64,000 nt of DNA, taken from contig JAICUB010000003.1 in the NCBI GenBank assembly GCA_025936045.1, positions 62,001 through 126,000 on the forward strand, read 5' to 3'. Of the stretch, positions 8,874 through 17,558 are shown piece after piece; position 1 is the first letter of the stretch, and each line of letters starts with the position of its first letter. The notes beneath the pieces are model-generated. The model saw only the letters and a program-made list of their open reading frames with translations, had not been told where the DNA came from and did no database searches. Source of the DNA: Polyangiaceae bacterium (GTDB taxonomy: Bacteria > Myxococcota_A > Polyangia > Polyangiales > Polyangiaceae). Both the position numbers and the translations under genes were made by a program.

Positions 8874-9491
8874 CTACCAGGACGGCAATTGCCGGCGCGA
8901 GCTAACCAGGCGGACGTCGATGCCCGGAGTGGCCGCCGCTGCGACCCAGGCTAGGATCTCGTCCGGTCTGCGCGAATAAGCAACGCAATAGGCGCCCCAG
9001 TCGCTGTGCTTCCATTCCGCGATGAGCGCGGAATTATCGCAGAAGAAACTGAAAGCGACACCTTCGAGCTTGCCTTCTTCGCTCAGCCAGTGATCGAAAA
9101 CGCTGGCGGGTTGCGGCAGTGGCTCACGACCGAGTCGCAGCCGTACCTCGTTTGCTCTGCGCTGTTTCGTCGCGCTCTCGAGAGCGCTGAGCTCCTGGTG
9201 GACCCGCTCGGACGGCCGAACCAACGCAAAGATCCCGCGACCGAGATGGCGCCTCAGGAAAATGCGCGACGTTCCGGCCCCACCCGCCTGCCAGCGCGGC
9301 TCCGGCGCGCGCTCGACAAGCATGGCCTCCCCCAAAAGCGCATTCAGAAACTCCGTTGCCGTGTCATCGTCGAAGCCCAGGCTTCCGTCCTGGTGTTGAA
9401 AAACCACAATCCCAAACTCCCCTTCTGAGATCGTTTCCGCGTCGAAGGCCGGCTCCGGCTCGGAATGGGTGTAAATGAACGCGACCGGCAC
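8874..9491 (-). CDS. Hypothetical protein, 205 aa
   Basis: The open frame starts at GTG 9491 and encodes a cytoplasmic-looking protein without signal peptide or membrane helix. It has normal mixed composition (FGIVVFQHQDGSLGFDDDT, FDHWLSEEGKLEGVAFSFF, WKHSDWGAYCVAYS), so it is likely real, but no family is recognised. It sits between the GT41 fragment and the truncated MFS/spermidine synthase copy, in the interval bounded by the 393-bp duplication. It may be an accessory gene that came in with that rearrangement. The ribosome site is weak and the start is uncertain. Confidence 0.5.
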   Translation of the reverse strand: MPVAFIYTHSEPEPAFDAETISEGEFGIVVFQHQDGSLGFDDDTATEFLNALLGEAMLVERAPEPRWQAGGAGTSRIFLRRHLGRGIFALVRPSERVHQELSALESATKQRRANEVRLRLGREPLPQPASVFDHWLSEEGKLEGVAFSFFCDNSALIAEWKHSDWGAYCVAYSRRPDEILAWVAAAATPGIDVRLVSSRRQLPSW

Positions 9492-9525
9492 TTGCTACGA
9501 ACCTGGCGGGTATGTAACCACGAGC

Positions 9526-9921
9526 TTAGAGCAGCACGACCACGGCCAGCGGCCCCAAGCGCGGTCCCCAATCGCTCAACGCGGAGAGCGTGAAGCGCGC
9601 GTACCCGCGTTCGAGCCCGAGCAACACGCCCGCCGCCGTCACGGCAATGCCCATCACGCGAAGCGTCGGCGTCCGATCGATGAACCGCCCCCCGGCATAG
9701 TAGCCGGTCGCGAGCGATCCCAGCGTTACGGCTAGCAGCGCGGACCACACGAAGAGATTCACGCCGAACGCGAGCGCGATGACACGCGTACCCACGATTT
9801 CGATCGCCATGACCGCAGCGCCGGTAACGAATACGGTGCCGAGGAGCGCGAGGCGGGATCGCGGCGTTGCGATCGCCATGGGCGTTTCAGCCGGGGTGGT
9901 CACGCTCGCAGCCTCGCACGA
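9526..9921 (-). pseudogene. Truncated MFS/spermidine synthase copy
   Basis: The frame encodes the first ~130 residues of the protein at 6428-8026 with a few substitutions and then hits TAA at 9528-9526, losing most of the membrane domain and the whole synthase domain. Upstream of 9921 the sequence is unrelated to the intact gene's upstream region, and the same frame stays open to about 10155 without recognisable content. It is non-functional as a transporter or synthase. Confidence 0.85.
9529..9921 (-). repeat. Direct duplication, copy B
   Basis: This is the second copy of the 393-base segment at 7622-8014, same orientation, 1,907 bases apart. The interval between the copies holds the GT41 fragment and the 205-aa hypothetical gene. 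Homologous recombination between the copies would delete that interval. Confidence 0.9.
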
Positions 9922-10261
9922 ATGCGCCAGCGTGGTCTCGTTCGGAGGCGCACTTCGGGTGCCCGAGCTTGGCGCCGTGATGGCCCATCCGCCTCGACCG
10001 GCGAATGGGAGTTTGACACGCGCCTTCCTTGGCGTCATGACCCGGTCGAGATGAATGTCGGAACGCGGGCGGAGAGGGCACATGTGCTGACTGGACCTCC
10101 TCCACCATGGGGTACGCCAGCTTCGTTTGACGCGACGCGCTGATGCCCTATGCAAGCGAGCTTTGCGGGTCGTCGTCGTTCATCCTTTGCGTCGAGCAGT
10201 AAGTTCTCAAGGCACCCGCCTCCATTGCACACAACAATTAGCGCCCATCATCGTGATGGGG
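9922..10261. other. Non-coding or decayed stretch
   Basis: No convincing gene is seen in these 340 bases. Minus-strand open frames here are Arg/Ser-rich and have no recognisable motif. The region separates the truncated MFS copy from the 105-aa gene. Confidence 0.5.
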
Positions 10262-10579
10262 CTAAAACTCGAACGGGATTCTGTCGTCGTCGACGAGCTC
10301 TATGCGTGTCTGGGACCTGAGCCAATTGACCAATTGCGCGACGTCCTGGCGAAAGCTGCTCGTCGTCACACTAACCTCCACCGCGATGAACTCAGGCTTG
10401 AGGAAGAGCCTGACATCGTAGTCCCAAGGATTGTTGACGGTTCGATCCTTCAGCCATACCTCCTCGGGCGTTCCTCGCCGCACGAGGTGCGGCAAGGTAT
10501 CCAGGTACGCTGAGATCGCCTGCCGATGGGCGCTGTACCAGCGTCCGTCTTCGAAACGAATCGAGTATTCGTGGGCCAT
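10262..10579 (-). CDS. Small hypothetical protein, 105 aa (immunity candidate)
   Basis: ATG 10579 opens a 105-residue soluble protein with a mixed alpha/beta-like pattern (EYSIRFEDGRWYSAHRQAIS, RLFLKPEFIAVEVSVTTSSF, ending in acidic LVDDDRIPFEF). Size, acidic tail and position just downstream of a decayed toxin-like frame (10685-11355) fit an immunity protein, but no family is recognised. Codon use is less GC-rich than that of the chromosomal genes, consistent with horizontal arrival. The function is inference only. Confidence 0.45.
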   Translation of the reverse strand: MAHEYSIRFEDGRWYSAHRQAISAYLDTLPHLVRRGTPEEVWLKDRTVNNPWDYDVRLFLKPEFIAVEVSVTTSSFRQDVAQLVNWLRSQTRIELVDDDRIPFEF

Positions 10580-10684
10580 CCGTTTATTCGCCGTGTCCGC
10601 GGCCGGCGACCGCCGGGAAATCTCTGGCGACGCGGAGAGCGCTGCGCGGGGTATGCGCGGTCACGAGTCGCGCCTCGCTCATCC

Positions 10685-11355
10685 TCAGCATTTTCCGGTA
10701 TGAAATACCGAACGCGTCTTGGCTTGCAAGTCGGGAAGGTTGTCTCGCACGGTCTTTTTTGCCTTCTTCGATAGCGCCGGGTCGCCCGGATAAACCTCGC
10801 CCGCGCGGCCGACGACCTTCCCCTTTTTCACGTAATCCTGCATCAGCACCCGCGTCTCCTTCTGTCCCGCTTGCTCGACGTGCGCAAGTGCTCGATGCCG
10901 CCGGCGGGCGGTCCCGGATACGCGTTTACTTCGACGCCATTTTGGGTCAGACCCACTCTCGCGCCAGGGCGCGCAATGCTTCGCGCATCACGGTGAGGGT
11001 CTGGCACAGACCCTGCGCCAGAATGGTTTCGGGCTCGGCCCGTCCGGGCGCAGGAGGCTCCTGTGCGCTCTCGCGCCCGCACCACCATCGGCATTCGCGC
11101 TCGCGCTCGGCGCATGCGCGCCTTCTCGTCGCCACCGGACCTCGTGCTCAACCAACCACAACCTCGGTTGCGTCCTTCCATCGTCAAGTGCCCCTCGCAG
11201 TTACATCTGTGACTTCGTCTGCGCCAGCACGCGGCTCGTCCTCGAAGTTGATGGTGCGCACCCCACACCCGGCGTGCGGCCGCCACGCCCGCCGCGATGC
11301 CGTCCTCGCGCGGCTCGGCTAGCGTGGGCTGCACGTTGCCGCCGAGCGTCGTCAT
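10685..11355 (-). pseudogene. Decayed toxin-like gene
   Basis: Readable protein is scattered over several minus-strand frames: GGNVQPTLAEPREDGIAAG near 11340, VRTINFEDEPRAGADEVTD near 11255, ETILAQGLCQTLTVMREAL near 11020, and a clean 3' end from about 10890 (HVEQAGQKETRVLMQDY, then RAGEVYPGDPALSKKAKK) ending with HTGKC and TGA at 10687-10685. Stops and frameshifts separate the pieces. Position between Rhs fragments and a small acidic gene suggests a polymorphic-toxin C-terminal region. If one base is missing near 10690 the end would read HTGKCAEDE, a motif reminiscent of toxin deaminases, but that is speculative. Confidence 0.4.
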
Positions 11356-11576
11356 GCACGGCCTCGCAGAGGCGTTGGACGCGTGAGGAAGGCACTCGGG
11401 TGGGCGGCTCGACGCGTTCGAGCTTGATAGTCGACGATGAATACGCGACCTGCGATGGAACCTGGCTCAGGGCAGGTGTGCAACCCACCCCTGTTCTACA
11501 CCACCATTCGGACCGCTGCCGCACAGAGCTTTGCCATCGTCGGGATTCCGGTCACGGTCGTAGGTGGTGCTGTCTT

Positions 11577-11939
11577 CTACGGACCGATCGCTTCCCGAAC
11601 TGCCAATTGGAACGCCGCACGAACGCCTCCTTCGGTCAGAACCAAACCGAAGAAATCGACGCCGAGCGCCAAGCGGGTGTCCCCTTGTTGGAGCACGACA
11701 CCAAGCATCGCAAGATCCTCTTCGATACTGGCCATTACTGCAAAGGCGAGCTCGTCAGCCCCTGCAACGAGCTCTTTCAGCAGCCTTACTTCGATGCGAT
11801 CAGCTAAATCCAACAGCTGGCATCGACATAGGACATTCGATTTCGGATTAACCTGTGCAACGACAAAGTGCGCCAAATTCGCACCATCCACTCCTCGCAG
11901 AGTCATTGTCGCTCCAGGCCGAAGATCCAAAGGCGTCAT
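11577..11939 (-). CDS. Small hypothetical protein, 120 aa (orphan immunity candidate)
   Basis: ATG 11939 opens a 120-residue protein rich in hydrophobic and acidic residues (RCQLLDLADRIEVRLLKELV, ELAFAVMASIEEDLAMLGVV). In a second frame upstream, the sequence GFTPEDLSKLSSVFSNKSGL ends in a TGA that overlaps this ATG as ATGA, which is how toxin and immunity genes are often coupled. The first ATG is therefore preferred. No family is recognised. It follows the Rhs remnant at 11936-12770 and so is probably the immunity gene of a displaced Rhs toxin tip. Confidence 0.5.
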   Translation of the reverse strand: MTPLDLRPGATMTLRGVDGANLAHFVVAQVNPKSNVLCRCQLLDLADRIEVRLLKELVAGADELAFAVMASIEEDLAMLGVVLQQGDTRLALGVDFFGLVLTEGGVRAAFQLAVREAIGP

Positions 11940-12770
11940 AACCCGCTCTTATTCGAGAACACACTCGACAGCTTGCTCAAATCCTCTGGAGTGAAGCCCT
12001 TCCGTATCATAGCTGTACTCGACCCGCGTCTCGTTTTGAACGCGCGCAGAAAGGCGATTCACTCCAGAGTACTCGAACCTTACGTCGTATTGACGATCTT
12101 GTGCGCGAACGAGGTTGCCCTCTGCATCGTATGCCAGCATCCGCTGGTTGCCGTCGGGCTCGTTCACCTCCACGACCCGGCCGAGCACGTCGCGCTCGAG
12201 CCGGCGCACGTTCTGTTGCGCATCGCTCCAAGAGCGCGCGCGTCCGAGACCGTCGCAATTCCATTGACTGGCCGAACCACCGGGCGGCGTCACCGCCACC
12301 AGATTGCCGGCGGCGTCGTAGCCTAGCTGTGTGTGCTGCCCCGCCGGGTCGACCATGCGCGTCACACGCGCGCCCTCCCACTCGAACTGGGTCCGTTCAC
12401 CAAGAGGATTCGCGCGCCGATGAGCCGTCCGTCGCCGTCGTAGCCCCACTGCCACACGCCGCCGATCGCATCCACCATGCGCGCGAGCTGATTGGACGCG
12501 TTGTACTCGAGGTTAAGCTCGGCGCCCGCGGGATCCGTGAGCTTCATGAGGGTCCCCCGTGCATCGTAAGCCCGCGCCGTCACCGCCCCCGTCGGATCCG
12601 TCTCCTTCGTCTTCTGCCCGCTCGGATGCTCGTACTCGTACGTCGTGACTCCCCTGCACGCGTCCGTAATCGAGACCACCTGTCCCGCTTCGTTCAGCTG
12701 ATATAGCGTGATGAACCCGAGCGAGTTCTCGACGAGCGTGCCCCCGCGACGGGATCGCCATAGTCAGTGA
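11936..12770 (-). pseudogene. Broken Rhs core fragment joined to a displaced toxin tail
   Basis: The frames carry YD/RHS repeats almost identical to part of the intact Rhs gene at 13287-17558: SLGFITLYQLNEAGQVVSIT, GVTTYEYEHPSGQKTKETDP, NPLGERTQFEWEG and GYDAAGNLVAVTPPGG. At least two frameshifts are visible: a one-base deletion near 12742 (GCGGGGGCACG against the intact gene) and another near 12415. After VEYSYDTEG the match to the intact Rhs stops and a short unrelated tail follows. There is no N-terminal PAAR-like domain, so it cannot be delivered by itself. It looks like a toxin tip displaced by recombination. Confidence 0.8.
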
Positions 12771-12873
12771 TGTCCTTTAGCTGAACGGACGATTCTTGTT
12801 CGAGCCACAACTATGTTTCCCCGATACGGCGCACTTCTGCCGGCTGCGTCGTGCCCCTACGACTCGTACGCAC

Positions 12874-13287
12874 TTAGCTCTCTTTTATGGTCCTTCGCCC
12901 ATTCCGTGCGATCATATCTGACCACTCAACAGCTTTGCTTGTGGCAATTGCGCCCCGCTCGCACTGCGCGCGGATCGGTCCGACGAGTGCGCTTGTGCCC
13001 TCGTTTTCAAGCCAAAGCTCGATGGAATCGCAGACGTCATGGGCGAACAACCCCTCCGCGACCGCATACAAGCCCGTCATGAGCAAGATGGCCAGGTCCG
13101 GGGACAGTCCAGCGAGCCACTCCAAATCGCGCATGGCCCGCCGAACATTCTCGTACGAGGTAGAGCCAACAAGCATGACCACGATGTTCCCGAGGTCGGC
13201 CTCGCCCTTTGCGAGTGCCTCGAAGGCGGAGCGGAATTCGTCGGATGACGGTACCCGCTGACTAATGAGCTCGACGATTCTCCGCAT
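12874..13287 (-). CDS. Probable immunity protein for the Rhs toxin, 137 aa
   Basis: ATG 13287-13285 overlaps the TAA of the Rhs gene as TAATG, so the two are co-translated; this start is preferred over the GTG six bases upstream. The protein is soluble, alpha-helical and leucine/alanine-rich (RSAFEALAKGEADLGNIVVM, RAMRDLEWLAGLSPDLAILL). No immunity family is recognised, but a short gene directly following the toxin tip is the standard arrangement for Rhs cognate immunity. It would act in the cytoplasm by binding the tip domain. Confidence 0.7.
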   Translation of the reverse strand: MRRIVELISQRVPSSDEFRSAFEALAKGEADLGNIVVMLVGSTSYENVRRAMRDLEWLAGLSPDLAILLMTGLYAVAEGLFAHDVCDSIELWLENEGTSALVGPIRAQCERGAIATSKAVEWSDMIARNGRRTIKES

Positions 13288-16200
13288 TACCACTTGATCG
13301 GGATGTGGGCCTCGGCCTTGTTCGCGGCGGGCAAGCCCGCGTCGTTGAGCTTCGTGGCTGCTTTCGCTGGGTAGTTGCCATTTTGAACGGCTGAACTGGG
13401 AACGATCTCTTTGTGCGCGTGCGGAACCTCATCTGCCCATCCTTTGGGCGGCGATCTAACTTCAGCAGGATCCAGTCTGACCGCGGCAGTGGTGCCATCG
13501 GCCGTGGGCTTAGTCCAGACTTGACCGCCGCTATGTGCAGGCACAGCGTTATATCCCTTCGCGCGGAGCTCCGCCTCGATTTCGGTTCGGCTCTTACCCG
13601 CGAGCGGCCCCAGCGCATCCAGCTCTGCCTGCGCCTGACAGCTTAGACCGAGAGCATCGAACCAATGAAGCGGGTCTGGAACATATGCGTAGTAGCGGGG
13701 CCCGCCCGTAAGTTGGATCGGGTCTTGCCTCGTATACTGTCCGGCCGAGGCGTCATAGTACCTGAATCTATTGTAATAGAGCCCCGTCTCCTCATCCTCA
13801 TACTGCCCCGGCCACCTAAACGGACACGCCTGACGCTCCCCGCGCACGTTGCGCAAGTCGCCGTAAGCATCGATATCCGCGCCCCACACTTCGGCGCCGC
13901 GTGCGTCGAACATCGCTCTCGGCGTGCCCAAATAATCGGTGACAATGCCGTACGTCTCGCCCCCGACGAGCTTCGCGAGCGGAGCAAAGCTCTCCGGCTC
14001 GAACACCCACGTCACCGGAGCATCCGCCGTTCCGCCGTGCGCCGCTGCTTTGAAGCGCTGTTCCTGTTCAGCCGGTGGCCCTTGCGCGGGCCGTCCAGCG
14101 AGCAGCGCCTTCAGAGCGCGCTCGTTCGCGGCAACCCGGTCCTCTTCGCGCTCGCGCGCCGTGAAGTCTTCGTCCACTGCGTCTGGTGCGCGTTCGATCC
14201 ACTCGTGGAGCAGCACGTTGCCGTCCCAAATCCACCGCGTTGTCTTGCCCCGGTACGACTTCGAAAGTCTCCGCGCCAGCGCGTCGTACGTGAACTCGAC
14301 AACGTGCCCATTCGGTCGCACGACGCGCACGAGCATTCCGGCGCTGTTCCACGCGTAGCTCCACACCGCACCGTCCGGGTCCGTCTTGCGAATCAGATTG
14401 CCCTCGGCGTCGTACTCGTACGTGGTCACACCATGCGCGTCCCGCGCTTCGAGAAGCTGCCCCGCAGGACCGTATTTCCGATCGCTCCTGTCCCCTGTCC
14501 GAAAGAGGTTGCCTACAGCGTCCGGCATGCGCAGGTCGACTCGGCCGTCCGCGTATTTGGCCGCTGCGAGATTGCCGAACCCATCATGTGAGTAGTCGAC
14601 CGGCCCGGTCATGGCGTCAATGATGCGGGTGAGGCGGTCGTTCACGTCCCAGACGTACTGTTTGGCGCTTTGGAAGTCGGTGCCGCGCCAGATTTCGTGG
14701 CGGAGGGGGCGTCCGACTGAGTCGCGTTGCCAACGTGCGCGGATACCGCCGGGGAGGTTGCGCTCGAGCTCGAGGCCAAGTCGGTCACGCTCGAAACTCG
14801 CACTGAAATTTGCGCGCTGTGAGCCGTTCGAGTTGGCGCCACCCGCTGCGCGGGGGCCGCCGCTTGGCTTGCTGGACCCACCCGTGGACGCGGCGCCGCC
14901 ACCGACGACTTCAGCGTCGACGCCGAGGACGTCGCCCATCGAGTTGCGACGGATCTTTTGAAATAGCCCCTTCGAGGATCGAACGACCCGGCGAAGCCCG
15001 AGTGCATCGTACTCCGAGCTCACCCAGTTGCTGCCGATGCTCTCTCTGGTTATGCGTCCGAGCGGATCGCGCTCGAAGGTAAGCGCTGCGGCATCGTTTT
15101 CGGCACTGAGCATTGCGCCGTCGGAACGATAGCCATACGCCTCTTTGGTGCCGTCACTGTGCTCGACGCCGGTGACGCGACCCGCCGAATCGTAGACATA
15201 TTTGGTGGTCTGTCCTTTGGGACGCGCGACCTCGACGACGCGTCCTCCACCGTCTCGCAAAAAGCGGCGTCGTAAGTCGTCGAATCCCCACTCTTCGTCC
15301 ACATCGCCCGTTCCACCGAGCACGAAGCGATACACGAAGCCGTGCTCGTTCTGAATGCCGACGAGCTGGTCCTCCGTGTCGTACAGGAATTCGACGCGCG
15401 TATCGTTTTGAATGCGGGCCGCGAGGCGGTTCATTCCGCGGTACTCGAACGCAACGTCGTAGTGACGGTCCTGCGCGCGGGTGACGTTGCCTTCAGGGTC
15501 GTAGTTGAGGACACGTTGATTGCCGTCGGGCTCGGCCACTTGAACGGCTCGCCCAAGCGCGTCCCGCTCGAGGCGCCGCGTGTTGTTGTTCGGGTCGATC
15601 GTGCTGCGCGTACGACCGAGGCCGTCGTAACTCCACTGGGTGATGGCGCGATCGGGCGTGGTGAGGGCTTGGAGGTTGCCCGCTTGGTCGTAGGTGAGGT
15701 CGGTTTGTTGGCCGGCTGGGTCGATAACGCGGGCGAGGTGCGGGCCATCCCATTGGAATTGGGTGCGTTCGCCGAGCGGGTTTCTGCGGCCAATGAGGCG
15801 GCCGCTCGGATCGTAGGCCCATTGCCAAGAGCCGCCGATTGGGTCGACGGCGCGCGTGAGTTGGTCGAGCGGAGTGTATTCGATGCTGACTTCGGCGCCG
15901 GCGGGGTCGATGATCTTCGTGACGTTGCCGCGGTCGTCGTAGGTGCGCAGCGTCTCCGCACCCGTGGGATCTATTTCCTTCGTCTTCTGCCCGCTCGCAT
16001 GCTCGTACTCGTACGTCGTGACTCCCCCGCATGCGTCCGTAATCGAGACCACCTGTCCCGCTTCGTTCAGCTGATACAGCGTGATGAACCCGAGCGAGTT
16101 CTCGACGAGCGTGCGCCCTGCTACGGGATCGTAGGTGATGACGTGGTCGTAGATGCCGCCGTCGCCCCAAGTGCGGACGCAGCGGGCCGTCGAGTCGACG

Positions 16201-17558
16201 CCGTCGTATTGGAAGTAAAAGGAGAGGCCGTTGCGGTTGGTTTCTTTGACGAGGAGGTGCTCGACGTATTCGAAGCGGTAGGAGAAGCCGAAGGCGTCTT
16301 GGGCTTCGACGAGGTCGCCGGCAGCGTCGTAGCGGTAGCTGCCGACGATGTGCGCGGCGCGATCGGTGCCGATGACTTCGACGCGCACGAGGCGGCGCTG
16401 CGCGTCGTGGTGGAAGACGAGCATGCGGCCGGCGGGGTCCGTGACGCTTTGGAGCAGGCCGTCGGGGCCGTAGCCGAAGGTTTGTTCTTGGCCGAGCCGG
16501 TTCTTGATACGAAGGAGGCGCGCTTCGCGATCCGGGCCGCCCTGGACGCGCGTGAATTCACGCGTGGTGCCGCGCGCGTCGGTGACGCTGAAATGAAAGA
16601 GCCCGTGCGCTCGGAGCGTGAGGCGTTCGCGCTCGAGGTAAACTTCGCGGCCGGGTGCGATGACGTGGTCGGGGAATTGGAGGGTCGGGAATTCGATTTC
16701 GCGGCCGTCGGCTTCGCGTAGGACCATGGCGCCGCGCTCGGGGAAGATGCCCTGATCGAACGGGTGCGCCCAACCGAAGCCGAGAGGGCCGGGACGATTC
16801 GAAGCGGAGCTGTCGTAGCGGCGACTGAAGGCGAGCGGCAGCGCGCCGAAGAGCTCGAGATCCGTCTGGCTCGTGATCACGCGGCCGGTCGCGACGTCGA
16901 CGGGGTGACCGGTGAGAAAGCAAACGGCGTCGTTCCACGCTTGCTTGCGCCGGCTGCCCTTCGTTTCTGCGAATTTGAAGGCGTTCGAGAGCCTTTTGAA
17001 GAACCCGGAGAGGATGCCTTGCTGGAGCTTGCGGATCGCCTTACCGACGAGCTTGCCGAGCGCCTTGAGCAGCATGCCGGCGACCTTGAAGGCGAGCAGC
17101 GTCGCGATGAGCTTCAAATCCGGGACGGGCGGCCGCGGGATGAGCACCAGCGGACCTTTGGGCATGGCGAGCACGACGGAAGTGGGGAGCCGCACCGGGT
17201 CGTTGCAGCTCATCGCGATGTCGCCGAGGCGCACGGCGAGCGAGCCGCCGAGCTCGACGTTGAGCGCGCCGAAGATCAGGAGCGCGTCGTCGTCGAGCTT
17301 GCCTTTGGCGGGCGGCCCCGGCACCGGCAAGTGCGGCGGCAGGTTCATCACGTTCGTGCCGCAGTTGGTCGCGGGCAAGCTGTTCACGAGGATGAGCGAG
17401 CCGCCCATCGCCATGTTCATCGCCATGCCGGCGGGGTCGAGCACGATGCCCGTGAACGGCAGCGGCAACGGCGTCGGCACGGGGCCGGCCGGCGTCGGCA
17501 CGAGCATGATGTGCGTGTCGACGCCGAGCACCGGATCGGTCCACGTAGACGCGATCAT
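13287..17558 (-). CDS. PAAR-like Rhs polymorphic toxin (T6SS effector)
   Basis: The 1,423-residue protein has a DUF4150/PAAR-like N-terminus (about 1-150: DTHIMLVPTPAGPVPTPLPL, GTNVMNLPPHLPVPGP), a helical hydrophobic stretch (150-195), a DUF6531-type lead-in (FLTGHPVDVATGRV, about 213), many YD/RHS repeats, and the Rhs core end (ASAGQYTRQDPIQLTGG). The variable tip is residues 1308-1423 and contains HAHKE (1380-1384), a glycine-rich middle and a terminal His (1418); this His pattern suggests a nuclease-like toxin but no family is assigned. ATGA overlap with the TPR gene upstream and TAATG overlap with the immunity gene downstream show an operon. VgrG loads such PAAR-Rhs proteins onto the T6SS spike. 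Confidence 0.9.
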   Translation of the reverse strand: MIASTWTDPVLGVDTHIMLVPTPAGPVPTPLPLPFTGIVLDPAGMAMNMAMGGSLILVNSLPATNCGTNVMNLPPHLPVPGPPAKGKLDDDALLIFGALNVELGGSLAVRLGDIAMSCNDPVRLPTSVVLAMPKGPLVLIPRPPVPDLKLIATLLAFKVAGMLLKALGKLVGKAIRKLQQGILSGFFKRLSNAFKFAETKGSRRKQAWNDAVCFLTGHPVDVATGRVITSQTDLELFGALPLAFSRRYDSSASNRPGPLGFGWAHPFDQGIFPERGAMVLREADGREIEFPTLQFPDHVIAPGREVYLERERLTLRAHGLFHFSVTDARGTTREFTRVQGGPDREARLLRIKNRLGQEQTFGYGPDGLLQSVTDPAGRMLVFHHDAQRRLVRVEVIGTDRAAHIVGSYRYDAAGDLVEAQDAFGFSYRFEYVEHLLVKETNRNGLSFYFQYDGVDSTARCVRTWGDGGIYDHVITYDPVAGRTLVENSLGFITLYQLNEAGQVVSITDACGGVTTYEYEHASGQKTKEIDPTGAETLRTYDDRGNVTKIIDPAGAEVSIEYTPLDQLTRAVDPIGGSWQWAYDPSGRLIGRRNPLGERTQFQWDGPHLARVIDPAGQQTDLTYDQAGNLQALTTPDRAITQWSYDGLGRTRSTIDPNNNTRRLERDALGRAVQVAEPDGNQRVLNYDPEGNVTRAQDRHYDVAFEYRGMNRLAARIQNDTRVEFLYDTEDQLVGIQNEHGFVYRFVLGGTGDVDEEWGFDDLRRRFLRDGGGRVVEVARPKGQTTKYVYDSAGRVTGVEHSDGTKEAYGYRSDGAMLSAENDAAALTFERDPLGRITRESIGSNWVSSEYDALGLRRVVRSSKGLFQKIRRNSMGDVLGVDAEVVGGGAASTGGSSKPSGGPRAAGGANSNGSQRANFSASFERDRLGLELERNLPGGIRARWQRDSVGRPLRHEIWRGTDFQSAKQYVWDVNDRLTRIIDAMTGPVDYSHDGFGNLAAAKYADGRVDLRMPDAVGNLFRTGDRSDRKYGPAGQLLEARDAHGVTTYEYDAEGNLIRKTDPDGAVWSYAWNSAGMLVRVVRPNGHVVEFTYDALARRLSKSYRGKTTRWIWDGNVLLHEWIERAPDAVDEDFTAREREEDRVAANERALKALLAGRPAQGPPAEQEQRFKAAAHGGTADAPVTWVFEPESFAPLAKLVGGETYGIVTDYLGTPRAMFDARGAEVWGADIDAYGDLRNVRGERQACPFRWPGQYEDEETGLYYNRFRYYDASAGQYTRQDPIQLTGGPRYYAYVPDPLHWFDALGLSCQAQAELDALGPLAGKSRTEIEAELRAKGYNAVPAHSGGQVWTKPTADGTTAAVRLDPAEVRSPPKGWADEVPHAHKEIVPSSAVQNGNYPAKAATKLNDAGLPAANKAEAHIPIKW

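Noticed and set aside
7622-9921. Insertion sequence bounded by the direct repeats
   Set aside because: The repeats are part of a coding gene, no transposase frame or terminal inverted repeats are present.
13665-14591. 308-aa plus-strand frame opposite the Rhs gene
   Set aside because: Antisense of YD repeats; no start signal or recognisable domain.
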